DNA from: an uncultured Ruminiclostridium sp.
GTDB lineage: Bacteria; Bacillota; Clostridia; Oscillospirales; Ruminococcaceae
Direction of reading: 5' to 3'
Assembly: GCA_947629925.1 (NCBI GenBank)
Contig: CANRFO010000015.1
Coordinates: 1-60,432, forward strand
DNA: 60,432 nt
Shown: piece by piece, positions 26,620 through 35,506 of the stretch
How positions within the stretch are numbered: position 1 is the stretch's first letter
Layout: the number at the start of each line of letters is the position of its first letter
Notes under the pieces: generated by a model
The model's input: the letters and a program-made list of their open reading frames with translations, nothing else
What the model was told of the DNA's origin: nothing
Database searches by the model: none
Translations under genes and position numbers: made by a program

Positions 26620-29247
26620 ATGAAATGGACAAGTCTTAATGATTTAAGAGAAAGCTATCTGAAATTTTTTGAGAGCAAGGGGCACCTCAGAATGGATTCC
26701 GCTCCGCTCGTACCGCAGGGCGATAATTCCGTACTTCTGATCAATGCGGGAATGACCCCGTTAAAAAAATATTTTCAGGGTGTTGAAACACCGCCCTGCA
26801 AAAGAGTAACAACCTGTCAGAAATGTATTCGTACTCCTGATATTGAAAATGTGGGAAAAACCGCAAGGCACGGCACTTATTTTGAAATGCTGGGCAATTT
26901 TTCATTCGGCGACTATTTTAAGCATGAAGCAATTGCATGGGCTTGGGAGTATCTTACAAAAGTTTTGGAAATACCTGAAGACAGACTTTGGGTAACTATA
27001 TATACCGAAGACGATGAAGCGGGTGAAATATGGGCAAACGAAATCGGTGTTCCACGCGACAGAATAATCAAATTAGGTAAAAAGGATAACTTCTGGGAAC
27101 ATGGAAGCGGTCCCTGCGGTCCTTGTTCCGAAATACATTTTGACCGCGGCGAAAAATACGGTCCTTTTATTGACTTTGAGCAAGCAGGCGAATGCGACAG
27201 AATTATCGAAATATGGAACCTTGTATTTACACAGTTTGATAATGACGGCAACGGCAATTACACAATGCTTTCAAATAAAAATATCGATACCGGTATGGGG
27301 CTTGATCGTCTTGCATGCGTTATGCAAGGCGTAGATAATATGTTTGAAGTAGATACTGCCCAGAACATAATCAAAACGATATGTGAAATTACAGGCAAAA
27401 AATATAAAGAAAACGAAAAAGATGATGTTTCAATTCGTGTTATCACAGACCATGTAAGAGCAAGCACATTTCTTATAGGCGACGGTGTAAGACCTTCCAA
27501 CGAAGGAAGAGGATATGTGCTCAGAAGACTTATCAGAAGAGCTGCACGTCACGGAAGACTTCTCGGAATGAATGAAAGCTTCCTTTATAAAGTAGCAGAC
27601 AGCGTTATAAACGAAAATGAAACCGCTTATCCTGAAGTAAACGAAAAGCGTGAATATATTAAAAAAGTTCTTCAGGCAGAAGAGGACAGCTTCAACAAGA
27701 CAGTCGAAAAAGGTACACAGATGTTGCAGAGCCTTATTGACAAAATGGATACAAACAGTATCCTGAGCGGCGAAGATGTATTCAAGCTTCATGATACCTA
27801 CGGCTTCCCTCTTGATCTTACAAAAGAAATACTTGCTGAAAAAAATCTTACGCTTGATGAAGCACGTTTCCGCGAACTTATGGAAACGCAACGTGCTACC
27901 GCCCGTTCAAATCAGGCATTCAAAGGCGGCTGGGACGAAGCGTCAATGGACTCGTTCAATGGATATACAACAAAATTTGTCGGATACGAAAGCTTAACTG
28001 CTGAAACGCAGCTTAAAGTGATACTTAAAGACGGCGAAGTAGTTGATTCATGCACTGAAGGCGACGATGTTATAGTATTGATCGAAACGACACCGTTTTA
28101 TGCTGAAAGCGGCGGTCAGGTCGGAGATAAAGGCATTATCACAAACGGAGATAATATTCTTAATGTAGTTGACACAAAGAAGCTTGGCGGTGGTCAATTT
28201 GTATGCGAATGTCATGTGGAAAGCGGCTCTTTTTATAAAGATGACAGCGTTACTGCACAGGTAGACGAAAAACTGCGTATGGCTACTGCAAGAAACCACA
28301 CAAGCGCGCATCTTCTGCAAGCTGCTTTAAGGCGTGTTTTAGGCGACCATGTTCACCAATCAGGTTCTTATGTTGACCCGTATAAATGCCGCTTTGATTT
28401 TTCACATTTTAATGCAATGACTTCTGAAGAAATTGCAGAAGTAGAAAAAATAGTAAATGAAGAAATTCTTAAAGCAACTCCTGTAATTACCGAAGAGCTT
28501 CCTATTGAAGAAGCTCAAAAGCGCGGAGCTATGGCATTGTTTGGTGAAAAATACGGTAAAATAGTCAGGGTTGTTACTGTTCCCGGATTTTCCACCGAAT
28601 TCTGCGGTGGTACTCATCTTACTAACACTGCGCAGGCAGGACTTTTTAAAATTATAACTGAAACCTCTGTTGCGAGCGGTGTAAGACGTATAGAAGCCAT
28701 AACAGGATTTGAAGTTATAAAGGCGTTCAACGCAATGAACATAATGCTTTCAAAAATCGGTTCTATAATGAAGGTTTCAAATGACGGTGCAATTTTAAGC
28801 CGCTGCGAGAGTCTTCAGTCTGAAGTTCATGACTTAAAAAGAGAAATTGAGAAACTTAACGAACAGATATCCTCATCTCAGCTTAAAGGTCTGTATGATA
28901 ACCTTGAGGAAGTATGCGGCATAAAGATATTAACTGCTATGCTTACCGGTACATCAGGGGATAATCTTCGCAGAGCAGTCGACGGCATAAAGAATAAAGA
29001 AAACAGTTATATAGCTGTTCTTGCCGGTGTAAGCGACAGAAAAGGAAATTTTGTATGTTTTTGCAGTCCTGAGGCAATTGCCAAGGGTGCAAATGCAGGA
29101 CAAATTGTAAGAAAGGTCGCTGAGATCACAGGAGCCAAAGGCGGCGGAAAGCCTGATATGGCTATGTCGGGCATAGGTGATATTACAAAAATCGACGAAG
29201 CGCTTATAGCAGTAAAAAATATAGCTCAGGAAATGCTTAAAGATTAA
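26620..29247 (+). CDS. alaS: Alanyl-tRNA synthetase
   Basis: 875 residues, complete. The class II aminoacylation core is N-terminal (SAPLVPQGDNSVLLINAGM, RVTTCQKCIRTPDI, GRGYVLRRLIRRA). The editing domain zinc ligands are in NHTSAH (about 557-562) and CGGTH (about 661-665). The C-terminal DHHA1 domain ends GAKGGGKPDMAMSG. It charges tRNA-Ala and hydrolyses misacylated Ser/Gly-tRNA-Ala. There is no T-box leader; only 82 bp separate it from the preceding gene. Confidence 0.98.
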   Translation: MKWTSLNDLRESYLKFFESKGHLRMDSAPLVPQGDNSVLLINAGMTPLKKYFQGVETPPCKRVTTCQKCIRTPDIENVGKTARHGTYFEMLGNFSFGDYFKHEAIAWAWEYLTKVLEIPEDRLWVTIYTEDDEAGEIWANEIGVPRDRIIKLGKKDNFWEHGSGPCGPCSEIHFDRGEKYGPFIDFEQAGECDRIIEIWNLVFTQFDNDGNGNYTMLSNKNIDTGMGLDRLACVMQGVDNMFEVDTAQNIIKTICEITGKKYKENEKDDVSIRVITDHVRASTFLIGDGVRPSNEGRGYVLRRLIRRAARHGRLLGMNESFLYKVADSVINENETAYPEVNEKREYIKKVLQAEEDSFNKTVEKGTQMLQSLIDKMDTNSILSGEDVFKLHDTYGFPLDLTKEILAEKNLTLDEARFRELMETQRATARSNQAFKGGWDEASMDSFNGYTTKFVGYESLTAETQLKVILKDGEVVDSCTEGDDVIVLIETTPFYAESGGQVGDKGIITNGDNILNVVDTKKLGGGQFVCECHVESGSFYKDDSVTAQVDEKLRMATARNHTSAHLLQAALRRVLGDHVHQSGSYVDPYKCRFDFSHFNAMTSEEIAEVEKIVNEEILKATPVITEELPIEEAQKRGAMALFGEKYGKIVRVVTVPGFSTEFCGGTHLTNTAQAGLFKIITETSVASGVRRIEAITGFEVIKAFNAMNIMLSKIGSIMKVSNDGAILSRCESLQSEVHDLKREIEKLNEQISSSQLKGLYDNLEEVCGIKILTAMLTGTSGDNLRRAVDGIKNKENSYIAVLAGVSDRKGNFVCFCSPEAIAKGANAGQIVRKVAEITGAKGGGKPDMAMSGIGDITKIDEALIAVKNIAQEMLKD

Positions 29248-29261
29248 AAGGAGAAAATTTT

Positions 29262-29603
29262 ATGGATAACTGCCTTTTTTGCAAAATAATTGCAGGTGAG
29301 ATCCCTTCATCAAAAGTATATGAAGACGATGAAATACTCGCATTCAAGGATATAAACCCCATGGCGCCTGTTCATATACTCATTATTCCGAAAGTACACA
29401 TCGACGGAGCAGACAAGTTGAATGAAAATAATACCGACGTTGTATCAAAAATATTTGCTGTTGCAGCAAAGCTTGCTGAAGAATTCAAATTAGAAAACGG
29501 ATTCAGAATAGTAACAAATGTAGGCTGCGATGGAGGACAAACTGTCAGACACCTGCATTTTCATCTCTTAGGCGGCAAAAAGCTGAATACTGAACTTTGC
29601 TGA
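29262..29603 (+). CDS. HIT family nucleotide-binding protein (HinT-like)
   Basis: 113 residues. It has the histidine triad HLHFHLL near residue 98-104 and the start CLFCKIIAGEIPSSKVYEDD, typical of HinT purine nucleoside phosphoramidases. It lies 14 bp after alaS with SD AAAGGAGAA and is surely co-transcribed. Confidence 0.93.
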   Translation: MDNCLFCKIIAGEIPSSKVYEDDEILAFKDINPMAPVHILIIPKVHIDGADKLNENNTDVVSKIFAVAAKLAEEFKLENGFRIVTNVGCDGGQTVRHLHFHLLGGKKLNTELC

Positions 29604-29638
29604 AAAATTTTCAATAATATAATAAACCGAAAGGAGAA

Positions 29639-29665
29639 ATGTTTCCCTTCGGGAGGCATCAATAA
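29639..29665 (+). CDS. Possible 8-codon leader ORF of comEC
   Basis: ATG 29639 follows a near-perfect SD (AAAGGAG) and reads MFPFGRHQ, then TAA four bases before the comEC ATG. A CCC-TTC-GGG hairpin in it overlaps the GGGAGG that could serve comEC. Such an ORF may couple translation. Short, so chance is possible. Confidence 0.35.
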   Translation: MFPFGRHQ

Positions 29666-29669
29666 TGTT

Positions 29670-31679
29670 ATGAAGCACAAATTAGGCTTAATAGGGTTTT
29701 CATACCTTGCAGGTCTTATTTGTGCTACAATTTTTAATTCCGTTTTTGTATTTGTTTTTGCAGGAATTTTATTGATCGTTGCTTTGATTTTTACATTTGC
29801 AAGAAAAGCAATACCCTCAATAATATGTTTCACAGCCTTTGCAGCTGCTTCTGTTTACGGAATATACACTATTCTGGTTTATGAGCCGATATTATCATAT
29901 GAAGGTAAAACCGCAGAAATAAACGGAATCGTATCTGAAGTCGAACATTACTCAAACGATACCGCATCTTATGTTATAGAAACCAATATAAACGGTGTTA
30001 ATACATCAATAACTTTATTTTCAACTGACACTCACTGTTCAGTAGGTGATCATATAAAATTCAGCGGCAAATTATCATCGCTCAAAGACAATACAGAATT
30101 TTCCGAAGAAAGTTACTACAAAACAAAAGGTATATTTTTAAAGGCTACCTCTGATTCTTCAATTGAAATAACTCATTCAGAAGATTTTAATATCCGCTCC
30201 ATAATAGTTAATTACAGCGATTATGTTGGAGAAAGAATAAAAATTTTTCTTTCAGGAGAAGAAGGCAATCTGCTGAACGCTTTGTTTCTGGGTGATAAAT
30301 CCAATCTTTCATATGAACTCTCAAATAATATCAAGCGGGCGGGGATCAGTCATTTCACTGCTGTTTCAGGTCTTCATCTCACAATTATTTCCCATATATT
30401 GATGATTATAATATCGCTTACGCCTTTCAGAAATAGAAGAATAATAAAATTTTCAATTCTGACAGCTTTGATATTTATTTTTATGATATTCTTCAAAATG
30501 TCTGTTTCCGTTATAAGGGCAGGAATTATGCTCATTGTGTTTTACGGCGCTGATTTATTTATGAGGAAAGGAAATACGCTGAATTCTCTCGGACTTGCTA
30601 TTCTTGCAATAACACTTTTCAGACCTTACTCATGTTTGGATATAGGGTTGCTGTTGTCTGTGGCAGGCGCTTTCGGAGTTGGTACGCTTGCTCCGTTTTT
30701 CTGTAAAAAACTCATTTCCAAACGGTTTAAATCCGTAAAGGCAGCAATAATAGGCTCTTTATGCGCAACAATATGTACTATGCCGTTAAGCTGTATATTT
30801 TTCGGTGGATTTTCAATAATAGGAATATTTATGAATATGCTGCTGTACCCGCTGTTCTTCCCTGCACTTATTTGCGTAACACTTTTTGCTTTGACGGGTG
30901 CATTCGGAAGCGGCCTTATGTTTGTGGCAGGAATATGTTCAAAAGCAATGATCTCTCTTATAAATTTCTTCGGAAGTTTTAAATATGGTTACATAAGTCT
31001 GGATTATGATTTTATCGGAATATTGTTCTCAGCTGAAATAATATTTACCACTGCGATTTATCTGATTTTTAAAAGTCCCGAACGTGCAGCAATGGCAATA
31101 GGTCTTTCAGTATGTGTTTTAGTAGGCGCAGTAACAGCTGTAAATATATCGGAATCTGACAAAACAAAGCTGCTTATGTTTTCTGACGGTGATGACGCAT
31201 GCGTAATAGTTGATGACAAAACATGTGTTTGCATTTTTGCCAGTGACGACTCAAATGATATATTTGAATATATAAATGAGTATATGCAAAATAATTTTTT
31301 GGATAAAGTGCAGGTTTTACGTCTTATAAACAGTACACATAACAATATGGAAGCCTTTGAAAACATTCCTTGTGATTTATTTTCGCCTCCTGATTCTGAA
31401 ACAAAACAATACTCTGTCGGTAAAAATATCACGGTGAGCTGTGGAGAAAAATACAGCACAATAATCGCAAATAACATTTCTTTAAGCATTTCACCTTCTG
31501 CAGATCCAAAAGATGATATGATAAGCGTCATATACGGATATAAAAAGAACATTCCGAAAATGTCAGGACAAGTTTACTGTTCAAGCAGACGAATAAGTGA
31601 AGACTATAATTTTACTAATCTTTACTATGAATCTGCAAATTATATAATAAACGAAAATGGATTCATGTACAAGTCGTGA
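29670..31679 (+). CDS. ComEC/Rec2-like DNA uptake channel with degenerate C-terminal domain
   Basis: 669 residues. N-terminal helices and an OB-fold-like region (about 75-165) precede the Competence domain, with HFTAVSGLHL (about 229) and about seven helices to residue 480. The C-terminal part occupies the place of the metallo-beta-lactamase nuclease domain but shows no HxHxDH: the equivalent stretch reads LRLINSTHNNMEAF. ComEC passes single-stranded DNA across the membrane. Here the nuclease function is probably lost. The SD is weak (GGGAGG at 14 bases). Confidence 0.8.
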   Translation: MKHKLGLIGFSYLAGLICATIFNSVFVFVFAGILLIVALIFTFARKAIPSIICFTAFAAASVYGIYTILVYEPILSYEGKTAEINGIVSEVEHYSNDTASYVIETNINGVNTSITLFSTDTHCSVGDHIKFSGKLSSLKDNTEFSEESYYKTKGIFLKATSDSSIEITHSEDFNIRSIIVNYSDYVGERIKIFLSGEEGNLLNALFLGDKSNLSYELSNNIKRAGISHFTAVSGLHLTIISHILMIIISLTPFRNRRIIKFSILTALIFIFMIFFKMSVSVIRAGIMLIVFYGADLFMRKGNTLNSLGLAILAITLFRPYSCLDIGLLLSVAGAFGVGTLAPFFCKKLISKRFKSVKAAIIGSLCATICTMPLSCIFFGGFSIIGIFMNMLLYPLFFPALICVTLFALTGAFGSGLMFVAGICSKAMISLINFFGSFKYGYISLDYDFIGILFSAEIIFTTAIYLIFKSPERAAMAIGLSVCVLVGAVTAVNISESDKTKLLMFSDGDDACVIVDDKTCVCIFASDDSNDIFEYINEYMQNNFLDKVQVLRLINSTHNNMEAFENIPCDLFSPPDSETKQYSVGKNITVSCGEKYSTIIANNISLSISPSADPKDDMISVIYGYKKNIPKMSGQVYCSSRRISEDYNFTNLYYESANYIINENGFMYKS

Positions 31680-31694
31680 TCAAAAGGAGAAGCC

Positions 31695-32729
31695 ATGCCT
31701 GTTATAACCGAAACAAAGTTAAATTCCGATATTAAAAGCGGTAAATTTTCCGGTGTTTATTTTTTCTATGGTGAGGAAGCTTTTCTCACAAGAACATATG
31801 TACAGCGCATAAAAACGGTAGCGCTGGGAGAAGATCCTTCAGATATAAATCTGTTGGAAATGAACGGAAATCCTGATCTTAATATTCTTTCCGACCATGT
31901 GGAAGCACTTCCCTTCTTTTCAGATTATAAGGTAATACTGATAAATGATTTTAATCCTGAAAAATTAACAGAAGAAGAGGCTGACGCATTCAAAGAGCTG
32001 ATCAAAAATGTTCCTGACACAACTATCGTCGTTTTTTACTTGACAGATTGTTCATTTTCACTGCGTTCTGAAAAAATGAAAAATTTGTTTGAGTATATAA
32101 AAAAATATGCTGCTGTTTGCGAATTTAAACCACTCAATAAAATGAAAATAGGCGAACTTATCAGCAAAAAAGTTGCACGGAAAAAACGCCTTATTTCACG
32201 AACAAATGCAGAGTATCTTGCTGAAATAACAGCTTGTGATTTGACATTAGCGTCTGTTGAAACAGAAAAATTGTGCTGCTACATAGCAGAAGGTGAAGAG
32301 ATAACAAGAGAAACCATTGATATAATGGTAGCCAAAAAACTGGAAACAAAGGTGTTTACTTTATCAGACGCTATAATTGCGGGAAATAAAAACCGAACAT
32401 TAAAAATACTAAATGAATTACTGGAACAAAAAGCCGAACCGATTGTCGTTTTATCGACCCTTGCATCAACATTTGCAGACTATTATTACGCAAAGGCAGC
32501 TAATGAACACGATATTTTTCCTCAGCAGGTAGCGTCTGATTTCGGATATACAGGAGCAAAAGCTACATTTGCAGCAAGAAGGTACAGCGAAAGCACAAAA
32601 ATGAATCTTCAGGATCTGCGAGATTCAATTCAGATAATATTTAATGCAGATATAAAATGTAAATCAACAAGCATAGATAAAAGATTTTTATTGGAAAAAA
32701 CCATACTTGAACTTATCGATAAGAGGTGA
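31695..32729 (+). CDS. holA: DNA polymerase III delta subunit HolA
   Basis: 344 residues. The start VYFFYGEEAFLTRTYVQRIK, the segment TIVVFYLTDCSF and the C-terminal KFTLSDAIIAGNK-like helical domain fit HolA, the clamp-loader subunit that opens the beta clamp. The Walker A Lys is absent, as normal for delta. Strong SD AAAGGAGAA. The comEC-holA order is common in Firmicutes. Confidence 0.9.
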   Translation: MPVITETKLNSDIKSGKFSGVYFFYGEEAFLTRTYVQRIKTVALGEDPSDINLLEMNGNPDLNILSDHVEALPFFSDYKVILINDFNPEKLTEEEADAFKELIKNVPDTTIVVFYLTDCSFSLRSEKMKNLFEYIKKYAAVCEFKPLNKMKIGELISKKVARKKRLISRTNAEYLAEITACDLTLASVETEKLCCYIAEGEEITRETIDIMVAKKLETKVFTLSDAIIAGNKNRTLKILNELLEQKAEPIVVLSTLASTFADYYYAKAANEHDIFPQQVASDFGYTGAKATFAARRYSESTKMNLQDLRDSIQIIFNADIKCKSTSIDKRFLLEKTILELIDKR

Positions 32730-32734
32730 TCACT

Positions 32735-33400
32735 ATGATAATGCTTACATCTGACGGTCTTTCATCAGAAAAGATTTTAGATATCTTAAAAGAAAGAAAA
32801 AAATATATTCCATTTTCAACTTCCGTTATCATCACAACAGCATCGTTCCCTTACAAAGAAAAGGACTATCACATTCCAAGAATTACCGCTGAACTTGAAT
32901 CTTTGGGACTGACGGTGGATTACTTTGATTTTGATACAGACAAACCTGAAAAACTTCTTGACTATGACGTAGTTGAAATAAACGGAGGAAATCCTTTTTA
33001 TTTGCTGAAAGCAATAAAAACCGCAAAAGCTGAAGAAATTCTTAAAAAAATTTCTATGGAAAAAATATTGATAGGTATCAGCGCAGGTGCTCTTGTACTT
33101 CAAAGAAATATAGATTTTATTGCGAGCCTTACCCCTGAGATGAACGATGAAGTGGGGCTGACTGATCTTACCGGGGTAGATCTTACCTCTTATTTTGAAA
33201 TATTTCCTCATTACAGCAGATATTTAAACAGATTTGAAGGTCTTGAGGACAAAATAAAGGAACATGAAAAAGCAAATAATTGTGAAGTGTACAGAAGAGA
33301 CGACGGCGAAGCCGTAATTTTTACATATCCTGAAGAACTTGAAAGAATAAACAATATTTTAGATGAAATGGAAATGAATGAAACAAATATGACAGATTAG
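32735..33400 (+). CDS. Type 1 glutamine amidotransferase-like / peptidase S51-like protein
   Basis: 221 residues from ATG 32735, where AGAGGTGA serves as SD; the GTG at 32726 is part of that SD. The fold is read from INGGNPFYLLK (about residues 84-94) and the nucleophile elbow GISAGALVL (about 115-123), with a later conserved PHYSRY His. This matches the peptidase E/cyanophycinase clan; the substrate is unknown. The region between holA and rnmV has no gap, so this is one operon. Confidence 0.75.
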   Translation: MIMLTSDGLSSEKILDILKERKKYIPFSTSVIITTASFPYKEKDYHIPRITAELESLGLTVDYFDFDTDKPEKLLDYDVVEINGGNPFYLLKAIKTAKAEEILKKISMEKILIGISAGALVLQRNIDFIASLTPEMNDEVGLTDLTGVDLTSYFEIFPHYSRYLNRFEGLEDKIKEHEKANNCEVYRRDDGEAVIFTYPEELERINNILDEMEMNETNMTD

Positions 33401-33408
33401 GAGTTAAA

Positions 33409-33996
33409 ATGTTGCATCTTAAACAAGCGGTCATTGTTGAGGGAAAATATGATAAAATAAAACTTTCCTCAATGATAGACTCTCTTATTATAACTACCGA
33501 CGGCTTTTCAATTTTTAAAAATAAAGAAAAAATATCACTGATAAAAGAACTTGCGGAAAAAGACGGAATTATAATACTCACAGACAGTGACAGCGCAGGA
33601 TTTAAAATAAGAAACTATATCAAGGGCTGCACTTCCAAAGGGAAAATAATAAATATATATATTCCTGAAATATTCGGCAAGGAAAAACGCAAAGCTGAAC
33701 CTTCAAAAGAAGGAAAGTTAGGCGTTGAAGGCATTTCTGTTAAAATTCTTACTGAAGCTTTTGAAAAAGCGGGAATAACCGTTTCCGACAATGAAAAAAA
33801 AGAAAGTTTAGTATTTACAAGAGCAAGGCTTTTTGACGACGGTCTTATCGGACGGGCAAACTCAGAAGAAAAAAGAAAAAAACTTCTGAAAGAACTTTCT
33901 CTTCCTTCGGCTTTATCCACAACGGCAATACTCGAAGTGCTGAACACAATGTATACGGAAGATGAATATAAACAGGCACTTGAAAAAATCAGATAA
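33409..33996 (+). CDS. rnmV: Ribonuclease M5 (5S rRNA maturation)
   Basis: 195 residues. The Toprim domain begins AVIVEGKYDKIKL and has the acidic ILTDSDSAGFKIRNYI motif; the C-terminal DUF4093 domain follows (LVFTRARLFDDGLIG, NGFG-like region lost). RNase M5 matures 5S rRNA precursors with ribosomal protein L18. It is often next to ksgA, which is not here. Confidence 0.88.
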   Translation: MLHLKQAVIVEGKYDKIKLSSMIDSLIITTDGFSIFKNKEKISLIKELAEKDGIIILTDSDSAGFKIRNYIKGCTSKGKIINIYIPEIFGKEKRKAEPSKEGKLGVEGISVKILTEAFEKAGITVSDNEKKESLVFTRARLFDDGLIGRANSEEKRKKLLKELSLPSALSTTAILEVLNTMYTEDEYKQALEKIR

Positions 33997-34014
33997 TTTG
34001 TTACCGTTTTGTAA

Positions 34015-34043
34015 TTGACTATGATATACAATTCTGATATAAT
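34015..34043 (+). promoter_or_regulatory. Sigma-A promoter of the O-acetylation pair
   Basis: TTGACT (34015-34020), 17-bp spacer, TATAAT (34038-34043), with the ATG 36 bp downstream. Marks the start of a new unit after rnmV. Confidence 0.85.
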
Positions 34044-34079
34044 TTTTTTAATATATAAATAAAGGGGAAGAAATTATAA

Positions 34080-35489
34080 ATGGTATTTTCCAGTCTGACA
34101 TTCATGTTTCTATTTTTACCTATTGTTCTTATAGTGTATTATATTACGCCTAAGCAGCTGAAGAATCTGTTTATCCTTATAAGCGGGATTGTCTTTTACG
34201 CATGGGGCGAACCGCTTTATGTACTTGTGATGATAGCTTCAACGCTGATCGACTATACAGCGGGGCTGCTTATTTATAAGTTTGATAACAGAAAAGCTGT
34301 AAGAAGAATTTGCCTTATCGTTTCACTGGTAATGAATCTCGGTTTACTGGGCGTGTTCAAATACGGCGGATTTGTCCTGCAAAATATAGACGCAATATTT
34401 GGTACAGCATTTTATGACCCAAGCAGAGCGCTTCCGCTTCCAATAGGAATCAGTTTCTTCACATTTCAATCCATGTCATATACAATAGATATGTATATGA
34501 GAAAGATAAAAGTTCAGAAAAATCCGATCTCATTTGCGGCGTTTGTTACACTTTTCCCTCAGATAGTTGCAGGTCCTATCGTAAGATATGATGATATAGC
34601 GGCTGAACTTGACGACAGAGTAATAAATTTTGACTGTCTTTATGAAGGAATAATAAAATTCATTACAGGAATCGGCAAAAAAGTCCTTATAGCAAATAAC
34701 ATCGGTCTGTTATGGACCACTGTCAAGGGATTTGATACAGGAGAATTATCTGTACTTACAGCATGGCTCGGCATAATCGCTTATACGTTCCAGATATATT
34801 TTGACTTTTCAGGATATTCGGATATGGCTATCGGTTTAGGAAAGATGATGGGATTTAATTTCCCGCAGAATTTCAATTATCCGTATCAATCAAAAAGTAT
34901 AAGCGAATTTTGGCGCAGATGGCATATAACTTTGGGAGCATGGTTCAAAAGCTATGTATACTTCCCTCTCGGCGGCAGCCGCAAAGGTATGAAAAGAACA
35001 GTTTTCAACCTTGCCGTTGTTTGGTTGCTTACGGGTATATGGCACGGCGCAAGCTGGAACTTCATTTTGTGGGGCGTTTTATATGGAGTTGTAATAATAC
35101 TTGAAAAGCTGTTTCTCGGAAAAATACTTGACAGAATACCGTCATTTTTCTCATGGCTTTATACAATGCTGTTGGTTGTTTTAGGCTGGGTATTGTTTGA
35201 CACCGCAAACCTGCCTACCGCTTTCGGATATATAGGTTCTATGTTTGGCGGAACGGGAATTTTATTCGACGATCAGGGATTGTATCTGCTTAAGAATTAT
35301 GCCCTTATGCTTGTTGTTGCAGCATTTGCATGCACAGATGTTTTCAAGAAACTCATAGAATTTGCAAAAACAAAAATTCCTAATATCATCAACTATTCCA
35401 CCCCAATAGTAAAGATGGCTGTTCTGGTTCTTTCGACCGCTTATCTTGCAAATGCGACATACAATCCGTTCTTATATTTCAACTTTTAG
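34080..35489 (+). CDS. MBOAT family O-acyltransferase (AlgI-like)
   Basis: 469 residues, about 11 membrane helices. MBOAT signatures: SFFTFQSMSYTIDMYM, FPQIVAGPIVRY, FWRRWHITLGAWFKSYVY and the catalytic His in TGIWHGASWNF (about residue 322). AlgI-type proteins pass acetyl groups across the membrane to a partner that acetylates an extracellular polysaccharide. The partner is the next gene, 17 bp downstream. The polymer being modified is not encoded nearby. Confidence 0.92.
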   Translation: MVFSSLTFMFLFLPIVLIVYYITPKQLKNLFILISGIVFYAWGEPLYVLVMIASTLIDYTAGLLIYKFDNRKAVRRICLIVSLVMNLGLLGVFKYGGFVLQNIDAIFGTAFYDPSRALPLPIGISFFTFQSMSYTIDMYMRKIKVQKNPISFAAFVTLFPQIVAGPIVRYDDIAAELDDRVINFDCLYEGIIKFITGIGKKVLIANNIGLLWTTVKGFDTGELSVLTAWLGIIAYTFQIYFDFSGYSDMAIGLGKMMGFNFPQNFNYPYQSKSISEFWRRWHITLGAWFKSYVYFPLGGSRKGMKRTVFNLAVVWLLTGIWHGASWNFILWGVLYGVVIILEKLFLGKILDRIPSFFSWLYTMLLVVLGWVLFDTANLPTAFGYIGSMFGGTGILFDDQGLYLLKNYALMLVVAAFACTDVFKKLIEFAKTKIPNIINYSTPIVKMAVLVLSTAYLANATYNPFLYFNF

Positions 35490-35506
35490 AAGGAGGAGCA
35501 ATTACA

